IMG/VR virus record: IMGVR_UViG_3300043470_002297
Span: 1 to 43,791 of that record
Length of the DNA: 43,791 nucleotides
Strand: one strand, 5' to 3'
DNA from: a virus
The notes beneath the pieces are model-generated. The model saw only the letters and a list, made by a program, of their open reading frames with translations. It was not told the origin of the DNA and did not search any database. Position numbers and translations under genes: made by a program. Positions 23,037-31,963 of the stretch are shown here, piece after piece (position 1 is the first letter of the stretch; each line of letters begins with the position of its first letter).

Positions 23037-24647
23037 ATGCTAAAATTAAGAGATTATCAAATTGATATAAAAAATCAATTATGTGACTATATAGATAATA
23101 CGCCAAGCCCCAACATTTGCGTGCAACTTGAAACTGGGGCTGGTAAAACTGTAATTTTTTCAGAGCTAACTAGCTTATATAGTGATAAACTCATTATGAT
23201 AGTTGCACATAGAAATATACTCATAGCTCAAGCAAGTAAAAAACTATCAGAAATAAACATTAAACACCAAGTTATAGGTGTTGCAACAACAATAAAAGCA
23301 TGTAAAATGGCGTATAAAAAGCATTGTGTTGTTGATAATAGCAATGTAAAACTTGTTAGCATAGATACATTACTATCAAGGGTCACATCAATAAATTATA
23401 AGGTTGATATTTTAATTATAGACGAAGGACATCATGTCACAGAAAAGAATAAATGGGGTAAATTATATAGCATAATAAAACCTAATTTATTAATTGGCTT
23501 CACCGCTACGCCATGCCGCAATGATGGAGTAGGCTTAGGAAGAAATAAAGGCGGTCTTTATGATAATTTAATACAAGCAAAAGATTATAAAAAGAACCAA
23601 GTTGCAAAACTTATTTTAAATGGGTATTTATCAGACTTTGAAGCTTATGGGATCCCTTCATCTTTTGATTTGTCAACAATAAAGACAAAAGGTAACGATT
23701 ACGACATGGATGATCTTGCTGATCAAATAGACAAATCTACTCTTATGTCTGATGCTGTTATTGAATATAAAAAGCTTGCAAAAGGCAGGCAAGCCCTTGT
23801 TTTTTGCGCAAGAATTAAAAATGCAATAAATCAAGCAAACAAATTTAAAGAAGCTGGCATATCTTGCGCTGTTATACACTCAAAAATGGGTGTATCTGAA
23901 ATCCAAGAAATTATGCTTGATTTTAAATATAAGGTTATTAATGTTTTATGTAGTGTTGATATGATAGGTGAGGGATATGATTGTCCCGCCGTGGAATGCG
24001 TTATTCTACAGCGTAAAACAAAATCTTTAGGTTTGCATCGACAGCAAGTTGGGAGAGGGTTACGTCCAAATTCAGACCCAAATTACAAGACTATAATAAT
24101 AGATCAATGTGGGAATTTATATGAGCATGGCTTACCTACAAGACATATCGATTGGGGTTTAAATAGTAATTACAATGGATTTAAACAAAATAATTTAATA
24201 AATTGTTTAAACTGTAATTATTTATTGGATTTAACCGAAATAATTATTTGTGCAAAATGTGGTGAAAAACATAAGCAAGATAGGTTTAGAGCTGGTATTA
24301 ATGATGAAATATCTTATAAATACATTAACAAAAGATTAATAAGGTTGCAACAATGGGAGGTTGAGAAAGAGTTAGAGATAAAGTTAAATAATAATTGCAT
24401 TGCGAAATCTAGCTCATATTCGTTTAGATCTGACCTTTTATCAAATGTCATTAATTTAATTAATACAGACTTGGATGATGAAAAGGCTTTTGAAGCAATT
24501 AAAAAAGCAAAAGATTTTTGGAATAATACAGATCCAAAATATAAACTATATTTTTTTTGCAATGTAAAATTTAATGGCGGATTTTGGTATATAAATCGAT
24601 ACAGACGAAACGATATTATTATTGACAATTATTATAAGGATAAATAA
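23037..24647 (+). CDS. SF2 DEAD/DEAH-type helicase with zinc ribbon
   Basis: A 536-residue superfamily 2 helicase. Motif I is ETGAGKT (32-38), motif II IIDEGHH (127-133; DEGH rather than DEAH), motif III FTATP (155-159) and motif VI QQVGRGLRP (336-344). A four-cysteine ribbon (Cys390, 393, 405, 408) follows. The family includes type I restriction-like and phage helicases that remodel DNA in replication and recombination. The C-terminal 120 residues are not recognised. It shares one base with the methyltransferase gene, so the two are coupled. This genome has a second helicase of the same plan at 29847. Confidence 0.88.
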   Translation: MLKLRDYQIDIKNQLCDYIDNTPSPNICVQLETGAGKTVIFSELTSLYSDKLIMIVAHRNILIAQASKKLSEINIKHQVIGVATTIKACKMAYKKHCVVDNSNVKLVSIDTLLSRVTSINYKVDILIIDEGHHVTEKNKWGKLYSIIKPNLLIGFTATPCRNDGVGLGRNKGGLYDNLIQAKDYKKNQVAKLILNGYLSDFEAYGIPSSFDLSTIKTKGNDYDMDDLADQIDKSTLMSDAVIEYKKLAKGRQALVFCARIKNAINQANKFKEAGISCAVIHSKMGVSEIQEIMLDFKYKVINVLCSVDMIGEGYDCPAVECVILQRKTKSLGLHRQQVGRGLRPNSDPNYKTIIIDQCGNLYEHGLPTRHIDWGLNSNYNGFKQNNLINCLNCNYLLDLTEIIICAKCGEKHKQDRFRAGINDEISYKYINKRLIRLQQWEVEKELEIKLNNNCIAKSSSYSFRSDLLSNVINLINTDLDDEKAFEAIKKAKDFWNNTDPKYKLYFFCNVKFNGGFWYINRYRRNDIIIDNYYKDK

Positions 24648-25243
24648 TGTATATAAAAATAATTAATGAAGATGCAATAAACTGCAATGAGCAAGCAGAT
24701 TTAATTTTTGCAGATCCACCCTACGAGATGGACGGCAAACATCTTTCAAGGATAATTGATAACATTAAAAGTAATCATCTTATTTTACTTACAACATTTA
24801 AACAAGCGTTGGAATTTAACATAAACTCTGAGTTTAAGCTTAATTTTGACTTTGTTATTAATTCAGTTATTCCCAAAAAAACAACATCCATTCGTCAGCC
24901 AAATTATACCCACATAACATGTTTATACATGACAAGAGGGCAAACAAAATCTATATTTAATCGTAAATTAAAGCAAAGATCGGATGGAGCCCATGCGGTA
25001 GGCTACTGGTCTACAATTATTCGAGGTGCGAGGGATTTAAAAAATCAATATGGCAAAAACGAACAAACAATTACAGATATTGTTGGCAGTTTTGAAGATG
25101 TCAATACTATTATTGACCCATTTGCAGGGTCGGGAGTTGTTGGCAATGTTGGGATAGAGCTTGGTATTAATGTAATTTTGATTGAGATCAATAGCGAAAA
25201 ATCCCAAACATTAAAAGAAAAGTATAAGCGGTATATAATGTAG
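24647..25243 (+). CDS. DNA methyltransferase, beta class (N6-adenine or N4-cytosine)
   Basis: A 198-residue methyltransferase in which catalytic motif IV (FADPPY, 21-26) comes before AdoMet motif I (IIDPFAGSGVVGNVGIELG, 155-173). That order and the DP-F-x-G-S-G motif mark the beta class (M.HinfI/CcrM-like N6_N4 enzymes). The target-recognition region between is short (about 120 residues). It is an early gene, so it acts before or during replication, unlike the late dam gene. Recognition site unknown. Confidence 0.85.
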   Translation: MYIKIINEDAINCNEQADLIFADPPYEMDGKHLSRIIDNIKSNHLILLTTFKQALEFNINSEFKLNFDFVINSVIPKKTTSIRQPNYTHITCLYMTRGQTKSIFNRKLKQRSDGAHAVGYWSTIIRGARDLKNQYGKNEQTITDIVGSFEDVNTIIDPFAGSGVVGNVGIELGINVILIEINSEKSQTLKEKYKRYIM

Positions 25244-25282
25244 TTGACAATTAGAATTATTTGTTATATAATATAAATATAG
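25244..25282 (+). promoter_or_regulatory. Early promoter P2 with conserved extension
   Basis: TTGACA, 17 bases, then TATAATATAAATATAG (25267-25282). It overlaps the methyltransferase stop codon region and serves the primase-helicase gene, whose start follows a GGGAGATGAAA leader. The first bases of the spacer (ATTAGA) match those of the promoter at 33335. Confidence 0.85.
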
Positions 25283-25316
25283 TGGACAGGCAATAAAAAA
25301 GGTAGGGAGATGAAAA

Positions 25317-27122
25317 ATGATATTAAAACTAACATATAACCCAGACATAGCTAACTCACAAATAGTTAGCTATGGATCAATAACAGAGCAGTTTTTAGAT
25401 GCAATATCTCAAGCTGGCATGCTTATACCAGATAATTTGCAGATAGACGGACTATTGCATAGGTTTAACACTACAAAAGGTAAAAGAGATTTGAGCGGTT
25501 GGTATGTTGCTTATGAAGACCCAATGCCGGTTATCGTTTTTGGAGATTGGAAATCTGGTGGAGAGGCTATAAAGTACACTGCAAAAACAGGTCAAGTATG
25601 GACTCAAGCAGATTATGACTTAGCAAAAATTAAGATGGAAGAAGCTAAAAAACAAAGCGAGGCACTTAAGATCGAAAAATATGCTAATGCAAAAGTTGAG
25701 GTCGAGGCAATATGGGATAATGCTGATATAGCCACTAGAGATCACCCTTATCTACAAAAAAAACAACTTAAAACTGGATATTGCGCAAAGGTTGGGCGAG
25801 ATGGCAGATTGATAATCCCACTTTACGACGAATGGCAGAACTTATGTTCGGTACAATATATCAGCGGGGATGGAGAGAAAAGATATCATTTAGGCGGCGA
25901 AGTCAAGAATAAATTTTGCGTTGTCGGCGACCTAAAGACCCATAATAAAATTTTTGTCGCTGAAGGGTTTGCAACAGCAGCTACAATATACGAGACTACT
26001 AATATTGCCTGCGTTGTTGCATTTTCAGCCAGCGGGTTAGTGGGCATAACCGAGATTTTAAAGCGCAATTTAAAAGACACTAAAGAAATTATTATAGTTG
26101 CGGATAATGACGAGAGTGGGGTAGGTCAAAAATATGCTGATCAAGCAAGCGCAAAATACGGCGCCAAAGTTATATTAATCCCGACAAAAGGCGACGCTAA
26201 TGATTATTTATTGGCTGGCAATGACCTTTTATCGCTTTTAACGGCTGAAGAACAAGAATTATCTTATCTATCAGAAGGTGTGGACTTTGTAAACGAAGAA
26301 GACGACGAGATATGGATGATAGACGGATGGTTACCGCCTCGGGGTTTGGTGATGTTGTATGGGGCAAGCGGCTCGGGGAAAACTTTTGTGGTATTGGATA
26401 TGTGCATGCACATTGCTACGTCGCAAAAATTGTGGGCAGGGCAAGAAATGACCGGTGGAGAGGTAATTTATTTAGCAGGAGAGGGGCATGCAGGGTTAAA
26501 GCGACGAATGGGGGCGTGGCTATATAAATATAATCAAGATTTGTCTAGCTTTAAAAAAAGGCTGTGGGTCTCGCGATCGGGTTGTGATTTAGACAAGCCA
26601 GAAGGTCTGTATAGGGTTGTGCAAGAGATTAGGGTTTCGCAAGCAAAACCTTCTGTCATTGTCATTGATACCCTTCATCGATTTTTAACTGGAGATGAAA
26701 ATAGTGCTAAGGATGCTGGTGTGATGCTTAAGTCTTGCGATGCGCTTATTAGAGAGTTTGATTGCTGTGTGATTTTAGTGCATCACACAGGTGTAGGCGA
26801 GTCAGCGCAGGGCAGGCTTAGGGGGAGTTCATCTTGGCGAGCGGCGGTAGATATAGAGATAATGATCACAAAACAAGATAAGCAAATTACTATTAGCCAA
26901 AAAAAATCAAAAGACGCAGATTTAATAGCAGATAAGATTGTCACTTTGTCAAGCGCTAAATATTTTGATCGTAAAAATAAAAAGGGTGAGCAGATTTATA
27001 GTGCTGTAATCGATCATAACGCTGTAATTATTGACAGCTTAAAATATGATAAAGACCTCAGAAAAAAACAAATAAAAGAGTTGTGGTGCAAGGCAGGGCG
27101 AGAAATAAGACCGTTAGTCTAA
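25317..27122 (+). CDS. Bifunctional primase-helicase (Toprim + RecA-fold/RepA-like ATPase)
   Basis: A 601-residue replication protein. The Toprim domain spans about residues 205-300, with the glutamate in FVAEGFATA (Glu216) and the DxD in VADNDESG (Asp263, Asp265). The helicase domain has Walker A YGASGSGKT (348-356), Walker B VIVIDTLHRF (447-456), VHHTG (488-492) and LRGSSSWRA (501-509), typical of RepA/AAA_25 phage helicases. It should unwind and prime the phage origin. With no phage polymerase seen, it probably recruits the host polymerase. No N-terminal CHC2 zinc motif is present. Confidence 0.88.
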   Translation: MILKLTYNPDIANSQIVSYGSITEQFLDAISQAGMLIPDNLQIDGLLHRFNTTKGKRDLSGWYVAYEDPMPVIVFGDWKSGGEAIKYTAKTGQVWTQADYDLAKIKMEEAKKQSEALKIEKYANAKVEVEAIWDNADIATRDHPYLQKKQLKTGYCAKVGRDGRLIIPLYDEWQNLCSVQYISGDGEKRYHLGGEVKNKFCVVGDLKTHNKIFVAEGFATAATIYETTNIACVVAFSASGLVGITEILKRNLKDTKEIIIVADNDESGVGQKYADQASAKYGAKVILIPTKGDANDYLLAGNDLLSLLTAEEQELSYLSEGVDFVNEEDDEIWMIDGWLPPRGLVMLYGASGSGKTFVVLDMCMHIATSQKLWAGQEMTGGEVIYLAGEGHAGLKRRMGAWLYKYNQDLSSFKKRLWVSRSGCDLDKPEGLYRVVQEIRVSQAKPSVIVIDTLHRFLTGDENSAKDAGVMLKSCDALIREFDCCVILVHHTGVGESAQGRLRGSSSWRAAVDIEIMITKQDKQITISQKKSKDADLIADKIVTLSSAKYFDRKNKKGEQIYSAVIDHNAVIIDSLKYDKDLRKKQIKELWCKAGREIRPLV

Positions 27123-27128
27123 TTTATA

Positions 27129-27166
27129 TTGATTTATTTGGTGGTTTTGATATAATATAAATATAG
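27129..27166 (+). promoter_or_regulatory. Early promoter P3 with conserved extension
   Basis: TATAATATAAATATAG at 27151-27166, with TTGATT 16 bases upstream as a weak -35. It serves the 27211 gene and the recombination genes. Confidence 0.7.
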
Positions 27167-27210
27167 CGCAAACAGAATAAGCTGACAGCGTTAATTTTGA
27201 GGAGATGAAA

Positions 27211-27399
27211 ATGTTAGATATCAGAGTCGGGGACAAAGTTAGAATATTAGGGGCTGATCATTTGAGTGATAATGAGGACGGATTTTTTAAGGTTAAAGAG
27301 ATAGATGAAAGGATAGGAGCTGTGTTATATAAATTAGATGGAATTGCAGGGCATGTGCAAGCAGGGCATATAGTCGAGGTTAAAAGATATGGAAACTAA
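27211..27399 (+). CDS. Small hypothetical protein (KOW/SH3-like)
   Basis: A 62-residue protein. GAGGAG lies directly before an ATG at 27205, too close for it; the second ATG at 27211 has normal spacing and is preferred. The sequence MLDIRVGDKVRILGADHLSD, then GFFKVKEID and a closing GHVQAGHIVEVKRY, reads as a small beta-barrel, as in KOW- or SH3-type nucleic-acid or protein-binding domains. It overlaps the Sak4-like gene by 11 bases. The function is unknown. Confidence 0.65.
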   Translation: MLDIRVGDKVRILGADHLSDNEDGFFKVKEIDERIGAVLYKLDGIAGHVQAGHIVEVKRYGN

Positions 27400-28096
27400 G
27401 AATACAAATACATTGTCATCTGAGGGGATGATCACATTAATAATGGGAGACCCAGGGGCTGGAAAGACTCAATTAATATCTACGTTAGAGTCTCCGATTG
27501 TTTTAGCGACAGAGCCGGGTCTTTTACCGCTCCGCAATCACAACATCCCTTATATCGACATAAGATCATATAAAGATATGATTAACGTTTACAACTGGCT
27601 AGCTAATGACAAAAGCGGAAATTATAAATCTATAGTAATTGATAGCATTACAGCTTTATCTAATATAATTTTCGAAGAAGAAAGATTAGTTAATTTATCA
27701 AAGCCCAATCCTAATCCTAATTCTATGGTTTTGTATAGTGAGACGCAAGAAAAAATTATGAAAATAGTTAATAATTTTGCTTTATTAAAATATAGATATC
27801 ATTTAATTTATACTGCAACGATCAAAGAATCAGAAGATATTGATAATACAACAAAGTATATGCCGGCGCTCAGGGGTAATGCTTGTCCAATTTGGGTTGC
27901 GTCGCAAGTTGACTTACTGTTAGCACTTAAAGTTGATAGCAAATATAATAGATATTTATCTTGTAAGCCCGACAATCGGTGGAAATTAAAAGACAGGACA
28001 TCAGCTCTAGCAGAAATAGAGCCTCCCCATTTAAGCAAAATATATGAAAAAATAAGGTTAAGCGCAGGGGGTAATGATGATCAACAATCTAGCTAA
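27389..28096 (+). CDS. Sak4-like RecA-fold ATPase / annealing protein (AAA_24)
   Basis: A 235-residue protein with Walker A MGDPGAGKT (19-27), an IVLATEPG segment and Walker B SIVIDSITAL (81-90). This is the AAA_24 or Sak4 group of phage RecA-like single-strand annealing proteins. Together with the DUF669-type protein just downstream and the nuclease at 29022 it would form a recombination and repair module. The C-terminal tail is acidic and Gln/Ser-rich. Confidence 0.8.
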   Translation: METKNTNTLSSEGMITLIMGDPGAGKTQLISTLESPIVLATEPGLLPLRNHNIPYIDIRSYKDMINVYNWLANDKSGNYKSIVIDSITALSNIIFEEERLVNLSKPNPNPNSMVLYSETQEKIMKIVNNFALLKYRYHLIYTATIKESEDIDNTTKYMPALRGNACPIWVASQVDLLLALKVDSKYNRYLSCKPDNRWKLKDRTSALAEIEPPHLSKIYEKIRLSAGGNDDQQSS

Positions 28097-28460
28097 GCAA
28101 TGGATTGAAGCAAAGTCTCGTGAAAAGCAAGCGACAGACGAGCGTAGGGAAATAGAAGATAAGATAATAGAGAAATTAAATTTATCAGAAGATTTAATAG
28201 AAACTAAGACCATTACTAACGATCAATTTAAAATACAAGCTGTTGGTAGGATAAATACTAGTATAGATGATGCAAAGCTTAAGCAGTTAGCTTTTGATCA
28301 TGGATTAGAGACTGAGATGAATTTGTTATTTAGATTTAAACCAGAAGTTAATAAAAAATTATGGGAGTTGACAGATGATAAGATAACTAGAGTATTAGCG
28401 CAGGCGATCACAGAAAAACCAAGTAGAATATCTTTTAAAATTTTAGAAAACGGAGAATAA
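28074..28460 (+). CDS. Hypothetical recombination-module protein (DUF7173-like)
   Basis: A 128-residue protein that overlaps the Sak4-like gene by 23 bases. It is helical at the N-terminus (LAKQWIEAKSREKQATDERR, then EIEDKIIEKL), with a conserved-looking middle and end (FKPEVNKKLWELTDDK, SFKIL). Proteins of this shape are usually found between Sak4 and DUF669 genes in phages (DUF7173). It may be a partner of the annealing system. Two adjacent ATGs (28074, 28077) make the exact start uncertain. Confidence 0.6.
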   Translation: MMINNLAKQWIEAKSREKQATDERREIEDKIIEKLNLSEDLIETKTITNDQFKIQAVGRINTSIDDAKLKQLAFDHGLETEMNLLFRFKPEVNKKLWELTDDKITRVLAQAITEKPSRISFKILENGE

Positions 28461-28461
28461 A

Positions 28462-28971
28462 ATGAATTTAGGTACAATAATTTTTGATGAAAATATAGCA
28501 ACAGCAAAAACGGGTTATGATGCAATCCCAGCCGGGATTTATACTGCAATAATCGAAGAAGCGAAGTTAGGTATAGGATACTTTGAAGAACAAAAGCCTG
28601 AGGATCAGAGAGATTATGATATAAGAGTGTTGAGGGTGGTGTGGAAAATTATTGACAGCGAATTTGCAAATCGGAAAATATTTCAAAATTTAAAGATAAA
28701 CAAAGGCAAAAGCTCTGACGAGTTAGACATAAAATCTCAAGCAATAGGTCAAATGTATCTTCATAAAATCATGGGCGCGGCAAAATTGACTGAAATAAAC
28801 AGCGAAAAAGAACTAGTTAACATTAAGCTTAAAGTAACTATTAAAATTAAGAAGAAAAAAGATGGCTCTGATGAAAATATCATCTCTGATTTTGCATCAG
28901 CAGACCCAGATTTAAGTTTTATGGCTCAATCCGTTGAGCAGCAATCAGGATCAGGCTCTATTTGGGCTTAA
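28462..28971 (+). CDS. Single-stranded DNA-binding protein (DUF669 type)
   Basis: A 169-residue protein with the DUF669 plan. It has an N-terminal FDENIATAKTGYDAIPAGIY, then YTAIIEEAKL, a KIIDSEFANRKIFQNL strand region, and QAIGQMYLHKIMGAA. It ends in a Ser/Gly-rich tail finishing SGSIWA, whereas bacterial SSB tails are acidic. It would coat ssDNA in replication and recombination. A strong hairpin follows the gene (28986-29005). Confidence 0.75.
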   Translation: MNLGTIIFDENIATAKTGYDAIPAGIYTAIIEEAKLGIGYFEEQKPEDQRDYDIRVLRVVWKIIDSEFANRKIFQNLKINKGKSSDELDIKSQAIGQMYLHKIMGAAKLTEINSEKELVNIKLKVTIKIKKKKDGSDENIISDFASADPDLSFMAQSVEQQSGSGSIWA

Positions 28972-28985
28972 TTTATATCTATAAT

Positions 28986-29005
28986 TAGCCCCTGAGCAGG
29001 GGCTA
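28986..29005 (+). terminator. Intergenic hairpin (possible attenuator)
   Basis: TAGCCCCT, loop GAGC, AGGGGCTA: an 8-bp GC-rich stem between the SSB and nuclease genes. No U tract follows; an AAAGGAGG Shine-Dalgarno comes next instead. It may act as a partial terminator, a stability hairpin for the SSB mRNA, or a translation element. Confidence 0.55.
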
Positions 29006-29021
29006 TATAAAGGAGGTGTTT

Positions 29022-29843
29022 ATGGATATTGTAAAACAAATAGACGAGTGGCATGAGGATCAAGAGGATTTACCTCGGCTGCACCTTGGCGCTAGTCTAG
29101 CTGGGCATCATTGCGAGCGTTATATTTGGCTTAACTTTAGATGGGCGATTAGAGAAAAAATAAGCGGAAGAATCAGGCGTTTATTTAGGAGAGGTCATAA
29201 TGAAGAAGCAATTTTTATTAAAGATTTAAAAAGTATTGGTTTTAAAATAAAAATTGGCGAAGAGATCAACGGTCAAGTCCAGCAGATAAAAGCAAATTTA
29301 GGCGGACATGTGGCGGGCAGTTTAGACGGTGTAGGCTATTATAAAGACGAAGTTTATGTACTTGAATTTAAAACACATAATTTAAAATCTTTTAAAGAGT
29401 TAATTGAATCTGGGGTCAAGAAGAGCAAGCTAACTCATTATATACAAGTACAGCTTTATTGCCATAGCCAAAATATAAACAAATGTTTATATCTGGCTGT
29501 ATGTAAAGATAATGACGAGCTTTATTCAGAAATCATAACTTATGATGAGTCAGTTGCATTGCAATATTTAGAGAGAGCTAAAGTTATATCTATAACATCA
29601 CACCCGCCAGCAAAGATTTCTGAAAGCCCATCTTGGTATAAATGTGTTATGTGCCCAGCTTATGACTTTTGTCATCAAAATAAATCTATAGAACAAAAAA
29701 ATTGTAGGACTTGCATGTATAGCAGACCCCAAGATGATGGGTCTTGGCACTGTCAGCGTTGGGAGCAAACTATACCTCAGGATTTGAAATTGCAGATGAA
29801 AGGTTGTCGAGAGCATGTTATGCACCCTAGCCTGGAGCCATAA
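29022..29843 (+). CDS. PD-(D/E)xK exonuclease with AddB/Cas4-like iron-sulfur cysteines
   Basis: A 273-residue nuclease; the ATG at 29022 follows a perfect AAGGAGG. The nuclease core is GGHVAGSLDGVG (His96, Asp102), VYVLEFKTHN (Glu115, Lys117) and HYIQVQLYC (Gln142, Gln144, Tyr146). Cys31 before the core plus Cys208-x2-Cys211-x5-Cys217 after it reproduce the cysteine spacing of AddB/Cas4-type Fe-S exonucleases. Four more cysteines follow (228, 231, 244, 262). It probably resects DNA ends for the Sak4-like/DUF669 recombination system. It is 3 bases upstream of the helicase gene. Confidence 0.82.
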   Translation: MDIVKQIDEWHEDQEDLPRLHLGASLAGHHCERYIWLNFRWAIREKISGRIRRLFRRGHNEEAIFIKDLKSIGFKIKIGEEINGQVQQIKANLGGHVAGSLDGVGYYKDEVYVLEFKTHNLKSFKELIESGVKKSKLTHYIQVQLYCHSQNINKCLYLAVCKDNDELYSEIITYDESVALQYLERAKVISITSHPPAKISESPSWYKCVMCPAYDFCHQNKSIEQKNCRTCMYSRPQDDGSWHCQRWEQTIPQDLKLQMKGCREHVMHPSLEP

Positions 29844-29846
29844 ATA

Positions 29847-31454
29847 ATGACTATAACCCTATATGATTATCAAGAAAAATGTATAAGTTGGATAAATGAC
29901 TATTTAAAATCCCAAGCAGGGTATCCATGCCTTAAACTGACGACCGGCGCGGGTAAATCTGTGATAATCGCTGAATTATGTAAGCAATTACTACAAAATG
30001 AGCCTGATTTGGTTATTTTAAATTTGACTCATGTAAAAAAAATAGTGCAACAAAATTATAAGGCAATGAGAGCAGCGTGGGCTAACGCCCCAATTTGTTT
30101 ATACGGGGCTAGTTTAAAAAAGAAGCAATTAAGTGAGCCAATAATTTTTGGTATGATGCAATCGCTGCGAAAAAAAGCTAATTTAATAGGTCATGTAGAC
30201 TATATATTAATAGATGAGGCTCACTTAGTATGCGCTCAAGATGTGGGGGGGTATCGTACATTAATTAATAACTTAACTGATATTAACCCAAGATTAAGAG
30301 TTATTGGGTTTACAGCTACCCCTTATCGGATGGATCATGGTTTAATTACTGACAAGCCAGCGATTTTCGATGAGATTTATTGTCCTATAACTACATTAGA
30401 GTTGATGCAGTTGGGTAGGTTGGCTTGGCTTAGATCAAAATCTACTGCAGTAAAATTATCAGCAAAAGGCGTTAAAAAAAGAGGTGGCGACTATATACAA
30501 GCAGATTTACAAACTGCCCTAAACACCAGCGATCAAAATTTAGCGGTATGTCAGGAGGTTATAGAAAAAGCTGGCGATCGCAAGCATTGGCTGTTTTTTT
30601 GCGCTGGCATTGCTCATGCAGATAGGGTCGCTGAGTGTTTGCAAAGTTTAGGCATATCAGCTAAGAGCGTCACGAGCAAAATGACAGAAGCAGATCGAGA
30701 CCAAGTCCTTTCAGATTTTGAAGCTGGAAATATTACAGCATTAACTAATGTTGATATATTAACCACCGGCTTTAATTTTCCTGCGATCGACCTTATCGTA
30801 TTTATGCGCCCTACCTTGTCAGCTGGTTTATATGAGCAAATGGCGGGTAGAGGTACTAGACTTAAACCTCATACTGACCACTGTTTAGTTTTAGATTTTG
30901 CAGGATTAGTAGAGACCCACGGGCCGATAACCAACATTATTACTCCGACAAAAGTCAAAAAAGGCGAGACAAAAGGCGAGGCGCCAGTAAAAATATGCCC
31001 TGAGTGTGATGAGTTGATACATATATCAGCAAAAAGCTGCACAAACTGTGGATATATTTTCCCTCCGCCTACTCCAAAACCAATGGAGCTTAGACAGGAT
31101 GATATATTGGGCATAGAGGGCACAAAAATGCAGGTCGAAAATTGGAGTTGGAAAAAGCATATCAGCAAGACGAGTGGCAAAGAAATGCTGAAAGTTGAGT
31201 ACCAGAAAAGCATTTTTAGTCCGCCGTTATGTGAGTATTTTGTTGTTTTGCACGATGGATTTGCGGGGCATAAATCTAGATCTACGATTAAAGAGATTGT
31301 AACCGCTGCTGGAGTCGTTGATGTTAGCAACCCAAAAAACCTTGAAACTATTGACGATTTTGTAGGTTATCTAAGTAAATTGCCACCGCCGGCGGAGATT
31401 GAGTACCTTCGGGATGGTAAATATCATAAAATTTTACAGAGAATTTGGCAATGA
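29847..31454 (+). CDS. Second SF2 DEAH-type helicase with zinc ribbon
   Basis: A 535-residue SF2 helicase with motif I TTGAGKS (32-38), motif II LIDEAHL (121-127), motif III FTATPYR (155-161) and motif VI MAGRGTRLK (332-340). Cys384-x2-Cys387 and Cys398-x2-Cys401 form a zinc ribbon after the helicase core. The C-terminal 120 residues (for example LKVEYQKSIFSPPLCEYFVV) are characteristic of phage helicases of this group. It is coupled to the nuclease before it and the VRR-NUC gene after it, so it probably unwinds recombination or replication intermediates. Confidence 0.87.
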   Translation: MTITLYDYQEKCISWINDYLKSQAGYPCLKLTTGAGKSVIIAELCKQLLQNEPDLVILNLTHVKKIVQQNYKAMRAAWANAPICLYGASLKKKQLSEPIIFGMMQSLRKKANLIGHVDYILIDEAHLVCAQDVGGYRTLINNLTDINPRLRVIGFTATPYRMDHGLITDKPAIFDEIYCPITTLELMQLGRLAWLRSKSTAVKLSAKGVKKRGGDYIQADLQTALNTSDQNLAVCQEVIEKAGDRKHWLFFCAGIAHADRVAECLQSLGISAKSVTSKMTEADRDQVLSDFEAGNITALTNVDILTTGFNFPAIDLIVFMRPTLSAGLYEQMAGRGTRLKPHTDHCLVLDFAGLVETHGPITNIITPTKVKKGETKGEAPVKICPECDELIHISAKSCTNCGYIFPPPTPKPMELRQDDILGIEGTKMQVENWSWKKHISKTSGKEMLKVEYQKSIFSPPLCEYFVVLHDGFAGHKSRSTIKEIVTAAGVVDVSNPKNLETIDDFVGYLSKLPPPAEIEYLRDGKYHKILQRIWQ

Positions 31455-31792
31455 TCTCAGAGCATGTAGAGCAGAGAGAGTTTGTGAGCTGGTTTAGACA
31501 AACTTATCGCCCCGTCAGAATTTTTGCAATACCTAATGGTGGGGCTAGATCTTTAGTAACCGCCGCACGGCTAAAAGTTGAGGGCGTTAGTGCTGGTGTT
31601 CCGGATCTTTATATTCCCGCTTGGCGGGTATGGATTGAAATAAAAACCGAAGTAGGTCGACTTAGCCCCGCTCAGCAAGATTGGATAGAGTATCTCCAAA
31701 GCATTGATGATACAGTTATTGTCGCAAGAGGCAAAGAAGATGCAGTCTACCAAATAAAAAATTATTTTATTAACATGATGAAAGGTAAATAA
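31451..31792 (+). CDS. VRR-NUC domain nuclease
   Basis: A 113-residue nuclease starting at the ATG at 31451, which overlaps the helicase stop (ATGA). The VRR-NUC core is complete: FAIPNGGARS, LKVEGVSAGVPDLYIPAW (the catalytic PD) and WIEIKTEVGRLSPAQQDWI (catalytic E-x-K). Such single-domain phage enzymes resolve branched DNA, much like Holliday junction nucleases. Pairing with a helicase in one coupled unit supports a role in recombination or in clearing junctions before packaging. Confidence 0.88.
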   Translation: MISEHVEQREFVSWFRQTYRPVRIFAIPNGGARSLVTAARLKVEGVSAGVPDLYIPAWRVWIEIKTEVGRLSPAQQDWIEYLQSIDDTVIVARGKEDAVYQIKNYFINMMKGK

Positions 31793-31794
31793 AT

Positions 31795-31938
31795 ATGGAA
31801 TTAGAAGACAAAAGTGTCAATTTATGCGGGAAATCAAATATAGAATTGGCTAAAGAAAGGCAGGAGCAAATGAATAATGCCAATAAAAGACTATTAGATA
31901 TTATTGACGAATGGTTGGAGTTAGAAGATGAACGATAG
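31795..31938 (+). CDS. Small acidic protein
   Basis: A 47-residue acidic helical protein (MELEDKSVNLCGKSN, then a charged helix ending LLDIIDEWLELEDER). It starts two bases after the VRR-NUC stop and closes the early operon. The function is unknown. Its acidic, amphipathic character would suit a small inhibitor or DNA mimic, but that is only a guess. Confidence 0.55.
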   Translation: MELEDKSVNLCGKSNIELAKERQEQMNNANKRLLDIIDEWLELEDER

Positions 31939-31963
31939 GAAACAAAAAGGTATAGAAATATTA

